From assembly GCF_020740795.1 (NCBI RefSeq), contig NC_067295.1:1674501-1738500 (forward strand): 64,000 nt of DNA. The letters are read 5' to 3'. The DNA is from Apus apus (Eukaryota > Chordata > Aves > Apodiformes > Apodidae). Positions 12,418-25,100 of this stretch are shown piece by piece. Below the pieces are notes generated by a model, which worked only from the letters and a program-made list of their open reading frames with translations, did not search any database and was not told the DNA's origin. Made by a program: the position numbers and the translations under genes. The number at the start of each line of letters is the position of its first letter. The stretch's first letter is position 1.

Positions 12418-12740
12418 TCAGAGGATGGTGCATTTGCCTTTTTCCACCCAGGGGTTGTTTTTCATCAGCTCGGGGTTGAGGAAGGGATCTTCTGGAATGC
12501 CATCCTCGATCCACTTGACAAACCTGCGGAGAGGGGAGCAGAGGGGTGGGCAGTGGGCTGGGGAAGGGGCGGCCAGGGACCCTGGGCGGGGGGGGTTGGG
12601 GGGCTGAATAGGGGGAGGGGTGGGAGCTGCAGAGTCACTCACTCAGGTATTGTCTTGGAGGACATCTCCCGCTTGTAGGCCAGCTGGTACTTCAGGCTTT
12701 CCACCTCCTTCTTCCACTGTGGAAGGTCCCACTCATCCAT
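12418..12740 (-). CDS. GNG13: G protein gamma-13 subunit
   Basis: Gamma subunit of heterotrimeric G proteins. It pairs with a G-beta subunit at the membrane and is known from taste receptor cells and retinal ON-bipolar cells. There are two coding exons: 12740-12643 (ATG at 12740-12738, residues 1-32 plus two bases) and 12523-12418, joined through a GA|G codon with a GTGAGT donor and a ccgcag acceptor. The product is exactly 67 residues, the family length. It begins MDEWDLPQWKKEVESLKYQL, continues through the SSKTIPE hinge and the KWIEDGIPEDPFLNP motif, and ends in the prenylation box CTIL (Leu-ending, so geranylgeranylation is expected). A 5' UTR acceptor lies at 12,766 (coding exon extends to 12,765), so at least one noncoding first exon lies upstream. 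Adjacency to CHTF18 in convergent orientation matches human 16p13.3. Confidence 0.96.
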
Positions 12741-13805
12741 GGCAGTGGCCGGGGACTCCGCAGGGCTGAAAAATAAGGATGTTAGTGCCCTAGTTCATGG
12801 TTACATCCTGCCCTGGGCCCCCTGCAGCTCAGCATTCCCCAAAATAGGGTGTCCACCCCAGACTGGGGCCAGTGTACCACCACGCTCCAGGGGAACTGTC
12901 AGGGTTGTTTTTCATGAGGCAGAGGCTGCACTTACCTTGGGATGTGAGGTCAGCCTGGCAGGGGCTGGTGCCCAGCACTGGCTTCTTGTTCCCAGGCCGT
13001 GCCCACAGGCATATGCAAAACCCCAGAATCAGCCAGATTTGACTGTGATTTGGGTGCTTGGGGTGGAGAACAGCAAACAGCAACCAGGGGCTATTTGGGG
13101 GATTTTGGGGGCGGGGGGGTATTTGCCTTACTGCCGTAGCCCTGAGGGGGCCCAGGAGGGATTTTTGGGTGTCTGCACGGGCATCCACCCTGCCCCAACC
13201 CCCTGCTGCAGTGGCCCTGGGTGCCACCTAAGGGTGGGGAAACTGAGGCATAGCAGCTGATGACCACAGTTACACAAGGCCTTTGGGAGCACCTGGCTCC
13301 CTGTGCCACCCCAAGAACCAGTAGCACAAGGGGACCTTCCCATGCTTGTGGTCTTTCATGCCCCCCCCCCCGCCCTGACTCTCTAAAGCTGCTTTGCACC
13401 CCAGGGATGCCCCTGCACCCCATCACACACCCAGCCCAGGCTGCAAACCCCCAGCATGGGGCAAGGTGGGGAGTGGGGGGGCTGCAGGCAGGGATGGGGG
13501 GGTGTGCGGGGGGGTGGGGGGGTGCAGGTAGGGGCTGCAGGCAGGGGCTGGGGGTACTACAGACAGGGGCACAGCAGCCACAGGCTCCAGCACAGCTCGG
13601 CAGCTGCACAGGCTGCCCCAGCCCGGCCTCTCTGCAGAGCATCCCCCGACCAAACACCCAGGAAGGCGAGTGCCCAGAGCCCAGCATCCCCCCCCCCCCA
13701 GCACCCCCAAACCGGCCTTGCCGGAGCTCGCGGGAGGCAGATGGAGACCAGCATCCTCAGACCCACTCCAGCCATCCCAGCCCCGTGGCCAAACCCTCCA
13801 CCTAC

Positions 13806-13960
13806 CTGGGCTGGAAAAGGCTTTGGGAGAGGGGGTTGTGTCCGTCCCCGCCGCGCTGCCCTGGCCTCGCCTCCTGCCAGCGCTCCCCTGGCTGCTGCTG
13901 AGCCCAAATCCTCTGTGTAATCTATTAATGTACGGCTGGTCCAGCTGCCTCCGACACGGC
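13806..13960 (-). promoter_or_regulatory. GNG13: Probable GNG13 noncoding first exon and core promoter area
   Basis: The coding exon of GNG13 begins at an acceptor at 12,765, so an upstream exon is required. The best donor (CAG|GTAGGT on the - strand) is at 13,805/13,806, giving an exon that runs up towards about 13,900-13,960. A TAATCT homeodomain-type site at 13918-13923 and a nearby TTAAT lie at the expected promoter position. The right-hand limit is a guess; no TATA box or CpG island marks it. Confidence 0.35.
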
Positions 13961-14164
13961 AGGAGCCGGATAATGGGAACGTCCTCCCCCTGCTGCTCCC
14001 GGGGGATTTGGCTCCGCTGAATGGGAACGCCCGGGCTGGATGGAGGCAGCGTCCTGGTACCCGGCGGCTGAGCTGCCGAAATGGGGTTACCTCCCCCTGG
14101 CCCTGAGGGCCCCAAGGAGAGGGGGCAACGTGGTGGGATACAATGGCACCCCAGGGAGGCCCTT

Positions 14165-14221
14165 GCTCCTGCCCTGCATCCCTGCATCCCTGCCCTGCAT
14201 CCCTGCCCTGCATCCCTGCCA
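14165..14221. repeat. CATCCCTGCCCTG short tandem repeat
   Basis: The unit CTGCATCCCTGC and its extended form CCTGCATCCCTGCC occur four to five times in succession upstream of GNG13. No coding role seen. Confidence 0.7.
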
Positions 14222-14836
14222 CCGCTTTCCCGCAGCTGCTCCTGCTGTGCTGCCCCTGGGTTCTGTGCTTCCTCTCACTTCCCTGGTGCTGGTGGAACTG
14301 GGGATGGACTGAAAAAACAGGGGGGAGAAAACAAATCCCAGAAAGTTTGTTGCAGTTGGAACAGACCAACCACGGGGTGGGTGAAGGGGCAGCAGAACCA
14401 AGTGCAGTGTTATGAAAAGATCCCGAGTGACCTCCCGGGAGGGGCAGGGGCAGGGATCCCACTTGCAGCTGTTACCTGATTAAAGGCAGTGCAACGGCTG
14501 CAAAAGCAAGAACACCAGCAGTGAAGCACAAGCATCCCCCACAGACCCTTCATGAAAACAACCAATTAAAAAAAAAAAAGCCCAAATCTTAAGGTAATTT
14601 CAGTGACTGCAGCTTTGTAGCTAAAAAAAACAGAGAAAATAGAAGTTTCTACAAAGAAAAAAACCTACCTGAATCCTGCCCCAGGAGCCCCTCCTTGCCA
14701 CCTGTGTCCGTGGGGGCCAGTGCCTGTAGGGATGGCTGTTTGTCCTCTGCAAAACACACCTGGGCTGGATTCAACCAATTATACAAATAGATGTCACACA
14801 CAAATGAGTGTGTGGGGTGTGGTTGTTTTTTATTTT

Positions 14837-14849
14837 ATATATGTGTGTG

Positions 14850-14881
<32 letters not shown>

Positions 14882-14884
14882 AAC
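14837..14884. repeat. (TG)n-(TA)n-(CA)n microsatellite, self-complementary
   Basis: A TG run, a TA run of about 20 bases and a CA run are arranged so that the two flanks are reverse complements of one another. AT-rich sequence with more TA and CA stretches continues to about 15,070. Noncoding. Confidence 0.93.
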
Positions 14885-15428
14885 ACTTTTTCACATACTT
14901 ACACATATATATCCCCCATCTATTGAGGGAAGATATATTAATATTATGTGTGTATTTATAATTTATATTATGTTTAGATGTATTATATACTGTCTATTAC
15001 ATAACATACATAAATATAATACATATATATAAATATATGGGTTTTTATACACACACTCACACATACACGTGCATACAGGTTGTCTCTCCAGGTTGGCAGA
15101 AGCCTGCATAGCACTAACCCACTGAGCAGGAGGAATGTGGGTGAAGGGGACCCACAGCAGCCTCAGCACCAAGGGCAGGATGGTGCTGAGCCTGGGGCTG
15201 ATCTGGGCTCCCCCCACACCCCACGGCCTCCCTCAGCCATCGATCTCAGTAAGAGCTTCCTTGGAGCCTCCAGCCCTCCTGCCTGCTCTGGGAGAGGATG
15301 CTGGAGCCTGGGGCTTGGCCAGGGATCGATGGGGCTGTTTGGGGCCAAACCCTGTGCCCCCTGCAGCCCCAGGGGGTTTGTCACCCAAAGGAAATTGCAA
15401 ATTTATATATATTTGTAATATATTTCTA

Positions 15429-15467
<39 letters not shown>
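15429..15467. repeat. (TG)n(TA)n microsatellite
   Basis: A short TG run is followed by more than 25 bases of alternating TA. Noncoding; Tyr/Ile repeats in translations are artefacts. Confidence 0.93.
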
Positions 15468-15469
<2 letters not shown>

Positions 15470-18400
15470 AAGCCCAGCACTGGTGGGCTTCCTTGGCTGC
15501 TCCTCTGGGAGCTCCCGTGCTCCCACCACCACCAGCGCCCATGAACAGGGTCAGTGATACTGAGCTCTGACCTGCAGATTATCCAGCTGTTGACATCAAC
15601 CATAATCTGCCTTCCCTGCCTCCAAACAGTTATGGGAAAGGCTTGGGTTTAACGATAACTGACACTGGGGATGGGTTACTGGATTTCTGTGGATTTTCTG
15701 CCATGGGAAGGCAGGGAGCAGGGCCAGTGGGGGCAGGGCAGCACCCAGCGTGTTTCAGAGCCACCATCAACACTGGCCCTAGGCCCAGGGGTCCATGAAG
15801 CTCATCTCTCCTGTCAGCAGCCCTTGCCCAGCACACAGCTTCTCTGAAGCCACTGGGAGCCTTGTCTTGGCCAGGCAGCAGGACCAAGGCCACATCCACC
15901 TGACCGTTGGGGGGCCTGGGGGGGCCTGCCCATGGTGGCAGCCCCCGTGGAGCAGATTGCCAGGCCTGCATTAGCTCCCCCCCCCCCCAGCTTTGTAGAT
16001 TAAAGAATTATGAACTCCTGAAGTTTTGCAATATTAATGATTGTAGCCATCTGTTAATCTGGCAGCCAGCAACGATCTGGGCTGTTTTTTTGGTTTTTTT
16101 TAACTTTGCTCAGGCCAGTTATTAAAACTGAGTATTTTTGGCTCCTCGTGTCCCAAGGTACCATGCACTGACTTGTGTCCTGTTCTTTCTTGCTGCCCCT
16201 GTGCCATTTAGGTGCAGCAGGTCCAAGAGTAGGGGGAAAGGAGCTCTGTGGAGGGAAGGAGATGCTGGGAGCGAGGAACCTCACCAGCCCCCAGCACTGT
16301 GCAAAGCTGTCCCTGGGAAGCACAGGGTCTGTCCTTCACACCAGCTAATTCTGGCTCTTTGGGATGGTATTTTACGGAACTCGGTTCTCTGGTGCACACT
16401 CCAAAGGGATAAACTCATTTAGGAGGTTAATTAGTGTCCTTGCCAGGAACGGTCTCAGCACTCTCCCACTCAGCAGCCAGGGGTGGGAGCATCACACAGC
16501 AGAGGCAGTGTGGCTGGGGCTGGCCCTGCACAGCCCCCTCAGCTCCCCTGGGGCTGTCGACTCGCCCCCCACTCCCAACACTTTTTTGGTACAAATCCAT
16601 CCTTGCCCACTTCCCACCCTCTAGATCCAGAAAGACCTCAAACTCATCATCCAAGCTTTCCCAGTTGGGATGGGCAGCACCATTCCCAAGTGGAGCAGAG
16701 CTGGAAGAGCCAGGCAGGTTTCCTGGCAGCACTAGAGAGGGGGGGGGGTTGGTTATTTGCTCTTATATATTACACTGAAAATTGCCCCCTCCAGCCTGTA
16801 AACAATCACTCTATCCACAATGTATTGCAGAAACCCTATCCCTAATCAATGAGAAGGGCTCTGCCAACTGCTGACCACAACCAAGCAGGTACATCAGGCT
16901 CCTGGCTCCTATTCCAGCCTTCAAGAACATAAGACAATTTCACTATTTTGAGAGATAATTTTATATTTGATACAGACTCTTACTTGCAAATGTTCTATTT
17001 ATTCTTTGGCAGTACCAGCTGAACAAACACTTGCTAAAACAGCAGAGTTCTGTTTGCTAAAATGCAGTGTTTGGATGAGAGCTCCAGGTGCCCATTTTCC
17101 TCTCCAAACTGCACATTTCAATTTTTAATGAGCTCTCTTCATCTCAATTATACCTGGAGCAAAGCAGAAGAGACCAGCCTTCGATTTACCTTTGGGGTTG
17201 GACTAGTCAGTCTCAGGGCAGCAGGAAGATGTTTTCTACTGTAGTGTGTCATGACTACACCTGTCTACCCCAATCCATGCCCCAAGTCAAGTGCAGATCT
17301 TCAGACAAAGTCTGTTTCTCACATATAAAAGACTCTGTCATTATCTATAGCATAACCCTCACTATAAGGGCTTGCGATAAGTCATTAAAATTCAAAGTAG
17401 ATAAATAATGAATAGATATGTCATTTACTTACAGTAAATAAGCAGCTTTGCCTTGTGATGGTAAATCCAGGCTTGAAGAGGTATCAGAACACCTGCCTTC
17501 ACCCTCCTGTGCCTAGTCCTGCCTGGGGCACCAGACAGCGACATGAAGTTACACCCAGTCCAAGTTCAGTCCCACATTAGGGCTTACTTGGGTTTGCTGG
17601 TGTCTCTTTACATCCACAGCAAAGTGACAAGCACAAAGTAACACCCTAGTGTTAGTCCATGGGCACGGACCAACAGAATTTGGAGAGCTGAGGAGCTCTC
17701 AGGGCTGCCCAGACCCTGCATCACTGGGAGAGCACCCAGAGAGCATCCCGGGCCCCACAGCAGTGGAGAAAGGAAATCTCTTACAGCAGGGCAAAGCAGA
17801 GAACACAGGTACAGACCTACACTACCTCCTTCCTCTTCTTCAACCCCTCAGCCACAACAGGAAAAAGACCCTTCTCCTACTCAGGCAAAGGAGGTGAGAA
17901 AGGTCCTGCCAGGAACATGCAAGAAACACCTCACTTGGAAACTGGGATGAAAGACCACAGTGCATTTTGGGGAGCAGAACAAGACACAGCCTGGCCAGCC
18001 CTGCTGAGAGCAGATCCTAAGGATCTGGGGACTTCACCCACCTCTGACTGAACTTGGACAGCACGAGATAAAGGCACAGCAACTATTTAAAACAACAAAA
18101 AGCCCAAAACAGAACTGACAACATAACGACAGAATTTCTACAGAGTTTTACTTAACATTGTGTGGATTTGGAGGCATGTACACATTTGTAGAAAACTTGA
18201 AAAACAACGGAACTTACTGAGATAACAAAAGCTGCAAAAGCCACTGAAAGCCTTAAATGTGCAAAATACAGTTCAAGACATCTTAAGATTCTTCTCCCCA
18301 GCTGCCAAACCAAGGCAGACAGGTATAGCAGGGCCAAGAGTATAAATACAAGAGCGTAAAGAGTAGAAATACTTCTCTATTCACTATAATAAGGATTTGA

Positions 18401-18979
18401 GAAACCCAGAGAGCCATCAGCACCAGTCCAGCATCTATATAGAACATAAAAACAAGGCCACATAACTGGAAAGCCCTGAAAACCAGACTCTTATTTACAA
18501 ACAAAACAAGCTATTTACTGCATTGGGCCTTCCTGAATCTGGTTCCTTGAAGCAAGTCAGAAAGCTTCAGTTAATGTCCTTCAGCTTCAAGAGTGGTTTA
18601 ATTTTCATAATGACACAGTAAAGACAAGAGGGTGTGCAGACAGCACTCACACACTGCTGGACACCTGTGGAGAGGCACTTTTCCTTTGTGATACTTCAGC
18701 TCCCTCAGCAGCTGTTGTGCTGCAGACACCTCCCCCACAGCACACCTGGGCAACACAGGTACAGACCTGTGGTGCTTTTTGCTGCCTCTGTGTTTCTCTC
18801 CCCTCATTCCCTGTGATCAGCATCTCTCTGTAGAATGGCTTCTTAAAAAAAAGAAACAAAACAAAAACCTAAACATTCTTCCTCTTTAAACAACTGCTTA
18901 ATCTGTGGGCCTGCAAGACAGGAAATTTCCAAAACCTGTCACTGAAATGCAGCTACTCTTCACCACCTTAGCCAAGGAT

Positions 18980-18985
18980 TTTATT
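18980..18985 (-). promoter_or_regulatory. Candidate poly(A) signal of the uncharacterised gene
   Basis: AATAAA on the - strand, about 136 bases past the TAA at 19123-19121. It would give a short 3' UTR. Further left, several weaker hexamers exist, so a longer UTR reaching towards 18,100 cannot be excluded. Confidence 0.35.
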
Positions 18986-19120
18986 TCTTAGATCTGTCTG
19001 AAGTCAGATCTTAGCTGAACGTTTCTGGAGATAACAACCAAAACCGAACACAAGGGACTCCAGGAAGAGATTTCTCCAATGAAGACCAATTGGAAAACAT
19101 TCCTAGAGGTTTCTGCTAAA

Positions 19121-22100
19121 TTATAGTTCTTCAAAAATGTTTATGAACTTGGAGACTTCATTATGAGCTGCAGTGCCAAGGGGCAGGTGCCTTAAGCCCT
19201 GGGCAGAGAAAGAAAAACTAGTTAGGGTACACCAGCATGATGAAATAATAATGAATTTATAATAATGTTGTAATAAATGACATTGACACACGTTGGATGC
19301 ATGATCTATCAAACAATGCATTTAAATATCTAATTGAGAAGCAATATATTTGTCATTGATAGGCTTTGTTGTTCAATTCTAGGACACAGAGATACTCACT
19401 ACGTTGTGAAAGAAGTTGCAAAGATGCTTTGCCCATGGACACCTGAAAAACAGACAGAGATTCTCACTCCAGTTCCTCAGAGGGCCAGACCTGCCCCTGC
19501 CTCAGCCCCTCCCAGTTTTGCATTACTCAAAGCCTCCCGAGAGGCTCATCCAACCATTCACTGCAACTTCCAAACAGAGATGATTTCAGCATCAGCTGTG
19601 CAGTAAAATAATGAAGACAAAGATCAGCCATAAACAAGATTTCATCAGCCTCCCTTGGCTCAGGGCTGGAGCACACACTGAAACTCACAGCCCAGAAAAG
19701 GTGATTATTGGAACTGTACATTTGTTAAATGCAGCTTAGCTCATCCACAACAGAGTGCAACTAGACATTTTATTTTCCCAGCTTGGCACTGCAAAAGGTG
19801 GAGAGAAGAGACAGACAGCATTTCACAAAGGTCAACTTACATGTCTGTGACTTCCACTTAAGGCAGTTACTAAGAGGTGAATTCTCACATCAGCTCCATG
19901 TGATTTAAAAGTGCCAGAGCAAGCAATTACTCTGCCTTCTGGTGTACAACCAGAGTCAATTAATTTAGAAACTATTATGTCAGTACATGAAAGTCTCTCA
20001 CTCTAAAGCCTATAATGCTTCACTGCGTAACACAGGAGAGCAAGGATTATACTTCTCAACAGCCAGTGGTTTCAGGAGTGACACAGTTTGTTATCATTTG
20101 TCATCTAAGTAAAGAACTTTTTCAGCACTCTTTTCCCCACCCACTGAAGCTCTGTGCTGCTGCAGAGCAAATGGCCTCTCTTCTTTTTAAAAGAGGGTAA
20201 GAATGAGAGGCCCCAACCTAATGCTGTCCTCAGCCTGCATTACAGTGCACAGATGTTCCTGAATCTGGAGATTTTTGGTGGGGATCTACTCCCTCACCAC
20301 CCCATGAAATGTTTCTTACCAGTTTAAAAGAAACATTGACATCTGCACACCCACTGTAGACACATAATTTCTGAGCTACTTTCAACTATTTTCTCCAAAT
20401 CTATCTTTATGCAGTACTATGCCTCCTTAGAGTCCAGCAGCTGCTTTGCTCTAAGTCTTAATTAAGGTTTTTCAGTTGATGACAATGATATTGAGGTAAT
20501 GGAACCAGACTGTGCTACAAGTCATCCTGATGACAGGTCAGGGTTGCCAGGAGCAGACAACATGTTTTCGTAACAGTGGCATTAGGAAGTGAGAAGGCCA
20601 TTTGGCTGCAACAGGTAACACAGAACAATTTCTAATCTACCCAAAACATCTTGCTCAGTATCTTTACCACTGCTGGTAACAGGAAAGAATGAAAAACAAG
20701 AATGAACTGGGGATTGAGGCTGTTAATTCACAGAGAACTACCAGTGGTGCAACACAATGACTTTCTGTTTGGCTGTCACAAAGATTCACACTTACACATG
20801 CAGGTTCTCTGTAATGATGTTCAGAGCAAAGAGGCCAATGGATTGCATCTTCCTGTGTCTGCAGGTCAGGAACAGGCACAGGAATTCTCCCACATATTGG
20901 GGACCCAGGTTTTGCCACCTAAACAATGTAAAACCAGAAGACAGAACACAGCAGGTCAGAGACAACTTTCCTGTTGATTCCTAGTAACTCACTTGCATTC
21001 TTGAGTTACTCAGAGCACTGGGCTGGCTGGTTCCAAAGAGCTAAGGGTTATCTCTCTGCCAAACCCCACTACTGTGGGACTGTTCCTCTGGTTTCCACCA
21101 ACAGACAGACCCTCAGGGAGCCAGGAAGTGTTTACTCACAGTTTGAACATTGTTGCTTTCTGACGATTTAGATCTCTCAAGATCAGGTTGACAGTGCCCT
21201 GGAGAATATGTTCTTCATAGGAAAGATGCTCCAATAACAATCTCAGAGCCCAAAAGTTATTCTAGGAAGTGACAAAATAAGACCAATGATTTAACCTAAT
21301 TGCCAATCATTTCTTAAAAACAAAATCAATTCAAGGTCAGCAAAGCTAAAGGGGAACAAAACCAAGTTAAATAGGCCTAAAATCTCCAAGTTGGTGTTAG
21401 GCAGGTTTTAAATATAATTGGTTTTAACTTCTTAGAACAGAAATCAGTATCTAGGACTCACCCCAAAAGCCAGGGTTATCTCTAAGAAGGAATTCAAGTA
21501 TGGAAGATCACAAAAAAGCATCTGCTGTACTGCTTGTACTGCAAGGATAAGACAGGCCTCATGGTGCAACTACAGGAAGAGACATCAACAAGAAGGGATA
21601 TATATTTAAAAGCCCATTTTTCCAACTACTTGTATATTGTATCCAGTCAAATGAGCACTAAATCACTGTCGTTCCAGAAGGACAGGTTGGATGTCAGACA
21701 TGAACAGATACTTTTGTTACACAGCTTGTTTTACCTGGGGCTCTCTAAGTCCTCACAGAAACACAGTCTCACATCACCAGAGAAACAGAATTAAAGGGAA
21801 AAGAAACTTCTGGCCCAGGAGTCACATATTTGGAAAGTAAGCTACATGTAACTTCCTGAAAAGAAGCAAAAAAGAATAAGATAGCTCCTGAGATGTGTTG
21901 TCTGTATTTAATATGGGATACATTTCCAGCCATCTTCAAATGTGTTCCACTAGACTTGAAGCCATCACTAAACAAGTTTAGAAATTCTGGGCTGTTCCAA
22001 GTTTTGAGACAAACACATTGTCAAGCCTCAAAGGAAAGTCTTCATTTTGAACCAAACAATACAAGGATACCTCAGAAGAAGTTCAGACAGATTCAATTAG

Positions 22101-25100
22101 CACTTTATAAATGCACAAATCTGGAGAATGATGAAGATTTGTCCTAGGTTGAAGATGGTGTCAGACCAGAACAGACCCTGATAATTTTCTTACCCTCAGA
22201 TACCTGCTCTAGCCTGTGCCAAGAACAGTCTTATGCTGATTCCCAAAAACAACTTCAAGCCCCCTCTTAAAAGTTGTTTGTAAATAATTCAGCTGTTTTC
22301 AACTCTGCAGCATCTTCAAGCACAATACAACAAATGGTAAATTTCCTTGTTGCCACATGCACACTTACATGAGGAGTGAAAATAGCAGATGGCAAAGAAA
22401 CATTAATTCTTGCCTTCAGGTCCTCCAGGAGGCCCCCACCGACAGCGAGCACCCCCTGCGACGGAAATAATGAGTCACAAGTGAAGGGGTGTCCAGACAC
22501 TCTGCAAACATCAGACCATGCCCAAGACAGTTCTTCCACGTGCTTTTAGTTATTTATTCAGCATTTTTACAGACAAGGTTGACCACTCAACACCCTCCTC
22601 GAGGAAGGTGAAGGCTCTACAGCACTAACCAAATGACAGGCAGCTGCTTGTTCTTGGGAAGAAAATACCCAGATACTCAACCTTTAGGACCATCTGAACG
22701 CATTATTATTAACCTTCCTATCCATTTTGCTATCTGATACATCTCAAGATTAAAAGGTGCAGACTCAGTAGAAGGCACTGAGATGCAAGCAGGGTTCATC
22801 TGTTCACTGCTGCATTTAACACTCCTGAATCACAGCATTTTGCAAAGTGTTACACCTGGCACAAACCACAGGAGTATTTGATGTAAAGTTAACCTCAGTA
22901 TTTAGAATGAGCCAGTGCTCACATCAAATGAAGTCTTGTATAAAAACAAACCAACAGATACTCCCATTTCACAGTATTGTTTCAGTTACCTTTTGGAAGT
23001 CAAGTGGTGGCTCTTTCAGGGTCAGAGGATGTAGGTGCCCACTTCTTTCCAGTAAACTGCTACTCCCCAAGATCATGATGAGGGAACTCCAGCATTTAGG
23101 CTGAAATGCAGCAGAACATTTGTTTTACAGAGTCAAATCCATTCAGAGGTGTAAACTATTCAGAGGGAAAAGGGTCTGATAGCAAATCCTTGCATTAGAG
23201 AAGTAACTGGACAGTGCAGGTATCTCAGAAACATTGCATGGGCCACAGAAACACAGTTAGTACAGACTCACATTCCTGTAGAGGGAGATGTTGCTATAAA
23301 GGAGCCTGAGGGCCTGCTTGATTAGAACACCATTTTTCAAGGGAGACCCTGCAAGAAGAAAAAAATCAAAACTTATCATACATTCCCTAAACAGAGAATA
23401 GACACAAACCAGATATTAGCTTAGTTACTGATATGTTTCTACAGAAACCTAATGAAAAGAAACAAATGAGTGATTACAGATATTTTACAGTATTTTGTAG
23501 GTTCAGAACAGACAAGCATCGTCAACTGTAAAACACTGTTCTGGAAAGCTGGAAAGAATTGAAATGATTTGGGTTGGAAGGGACCTTCAAGATCATCTAG
23601 CATGGGCAGGGACACCTCCCACCAGCCCGGGCTGCTCCAAGCCCTATCCAACTTGGCCTTCAACACTGCCAGGGATGGGGCAGCCACAGCTTCTCTGGGC
23701 AACCTGGGCCAGGGTCTCACCATCCTCACAGCAAAGAATTTTTTCCTAACGTCCAACCTAAATCTCCCCTCTTCCAGTTTTGATCCAGACTGAACTGAAT
23801 ACAATTTAGACTAAGACATCACAGAACAAAGTCCTCATGATGTACATCACAGCACAGTGCAATACACACAGTCAGCATCTTATCTAAGAATTCTCCTAGT
23901 AGCTGGACATTTCCAAAATAAACCTTTCCTCTCAGAACATACCTTGACAAGTAGCACACACCAAGACAGATGGTCACAGGTATCAGTGTCTCAGTTAATG
24001 CCAGAACATAACACAAGGATTGTGAAACCCTTCCCACCAGGAAGCTTTTATTCTCAAGGTCAAGGCTGGGACACAGCAGAGTGCCAAGTCACACCCACTG
24101 CCCTTGGTGATGCCATGAGGTAACAGAGCTTTGTGTTTCCTCTTAACAGGTTGCTTTCAGCAAAACAGCCTCACAGCTGACAAAACCAGCCTTCTGTAGG
24201 AAATGTACTAAACAAATTCACTCTCAGATATAAAGACACTCTTCCTGCCTAGTGTTATGTACCATGCTTCAGTCCAGTTACCTCCAGCAACGTTCTGAGG
24301 GGCTCAGAGTCAGATGGATCCAGAATCCCTCAGAACGCTGCGAGATTTAACCAACAAGTAAAAGCTGTGACTAAGTCCGGGTCTAAACACAGGTAAGCAA
24401 GAAGTGACACTTGCCCACTGTAAGCCAGGGCCCAGAGTCCAGCATATTCTTTCCAACGGGGACACTGCCTGTTCGGAACATCTTGAGGTAGACCTCAAAC
24501 TGGCAGGGGGTGAGCCTGCAGGCCGTGCAGCAGGCCAGGCTGCCAACCGGGAACAGCAGCGAGTGCGTCGCGTCCAGGAAGTCTCCGCTCTTACACAAGT
24601 AGAAGGGGATTTTATCTCTGAGATCCCTCAACCTGGAAAGGAGGAATAGATGAATATTTACTTTTCATCAGCATGAACGATTTACAATAGGTATGTATAG
24701 ATCTGGTTATGCTTGACCACTAATAAGTTGTGTCAATAAGGTAGTTGCAAGGCAGAGCTGCTTTCACTTTGCAAACAGTGGCCACAGTCCCACTGCTTTT
24801 CCTTCTGCCACTTCATTACTGGGGGGCTGGAGCATCTCTCTTATGAGGAAAGGCTGGGAGAGCTGGGACTCTTTAGCCTGGAGAAGAGAAGGCTGAGGGG
24901 AGACCTTATTAATGTCTATAAGTATCTAAAGGGTGGGTGCAGGGAGGATGGAGCCAGACTCTTTTCGGTAGCTCCCAGTAACAGAACAAGGGGCAATGGG
25001 CACAAACTGGAACATGGGAAGTTCCACTGAAATATCAGGAAAAAATTCTTTACTATGAGGGTGACAGAGCCCTGGGACGGGCTGCCCAGGGGGGTTGTGG

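Larger units (their letters stand above)
13961..18979. other. Intergenic region upstream of GNG13 and downstream of the uncharacterised gene
   Basis: No coding exon is supported. It holds the microsatellites listed separately, an AT-rich unique block around 15,980-16,130 and several TAATCT sites. The left part would be upstream regulatory sequence of GNG13; the part right of about 18,000 may be additional 3' UTR of the uncharacterised gene. Confidence 0.6.

Noticed and set aside
13423-14462. Long Pro/Gly-rich open frames on both strands upstream of GNG13
   Set aside because: They are GC-rich, low-complexity and mutually overlapping, with no protein family signal; the region fits 5' UTR and upstream sequence.
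18152-18337. 61-codon hydrophobic frame on the - strand after the uncharacterised gene
   Set aside because: It lacks a convincing acceptor and follows an in-frame stop in the last supported exon; more likely 3' UTR or intergenic.
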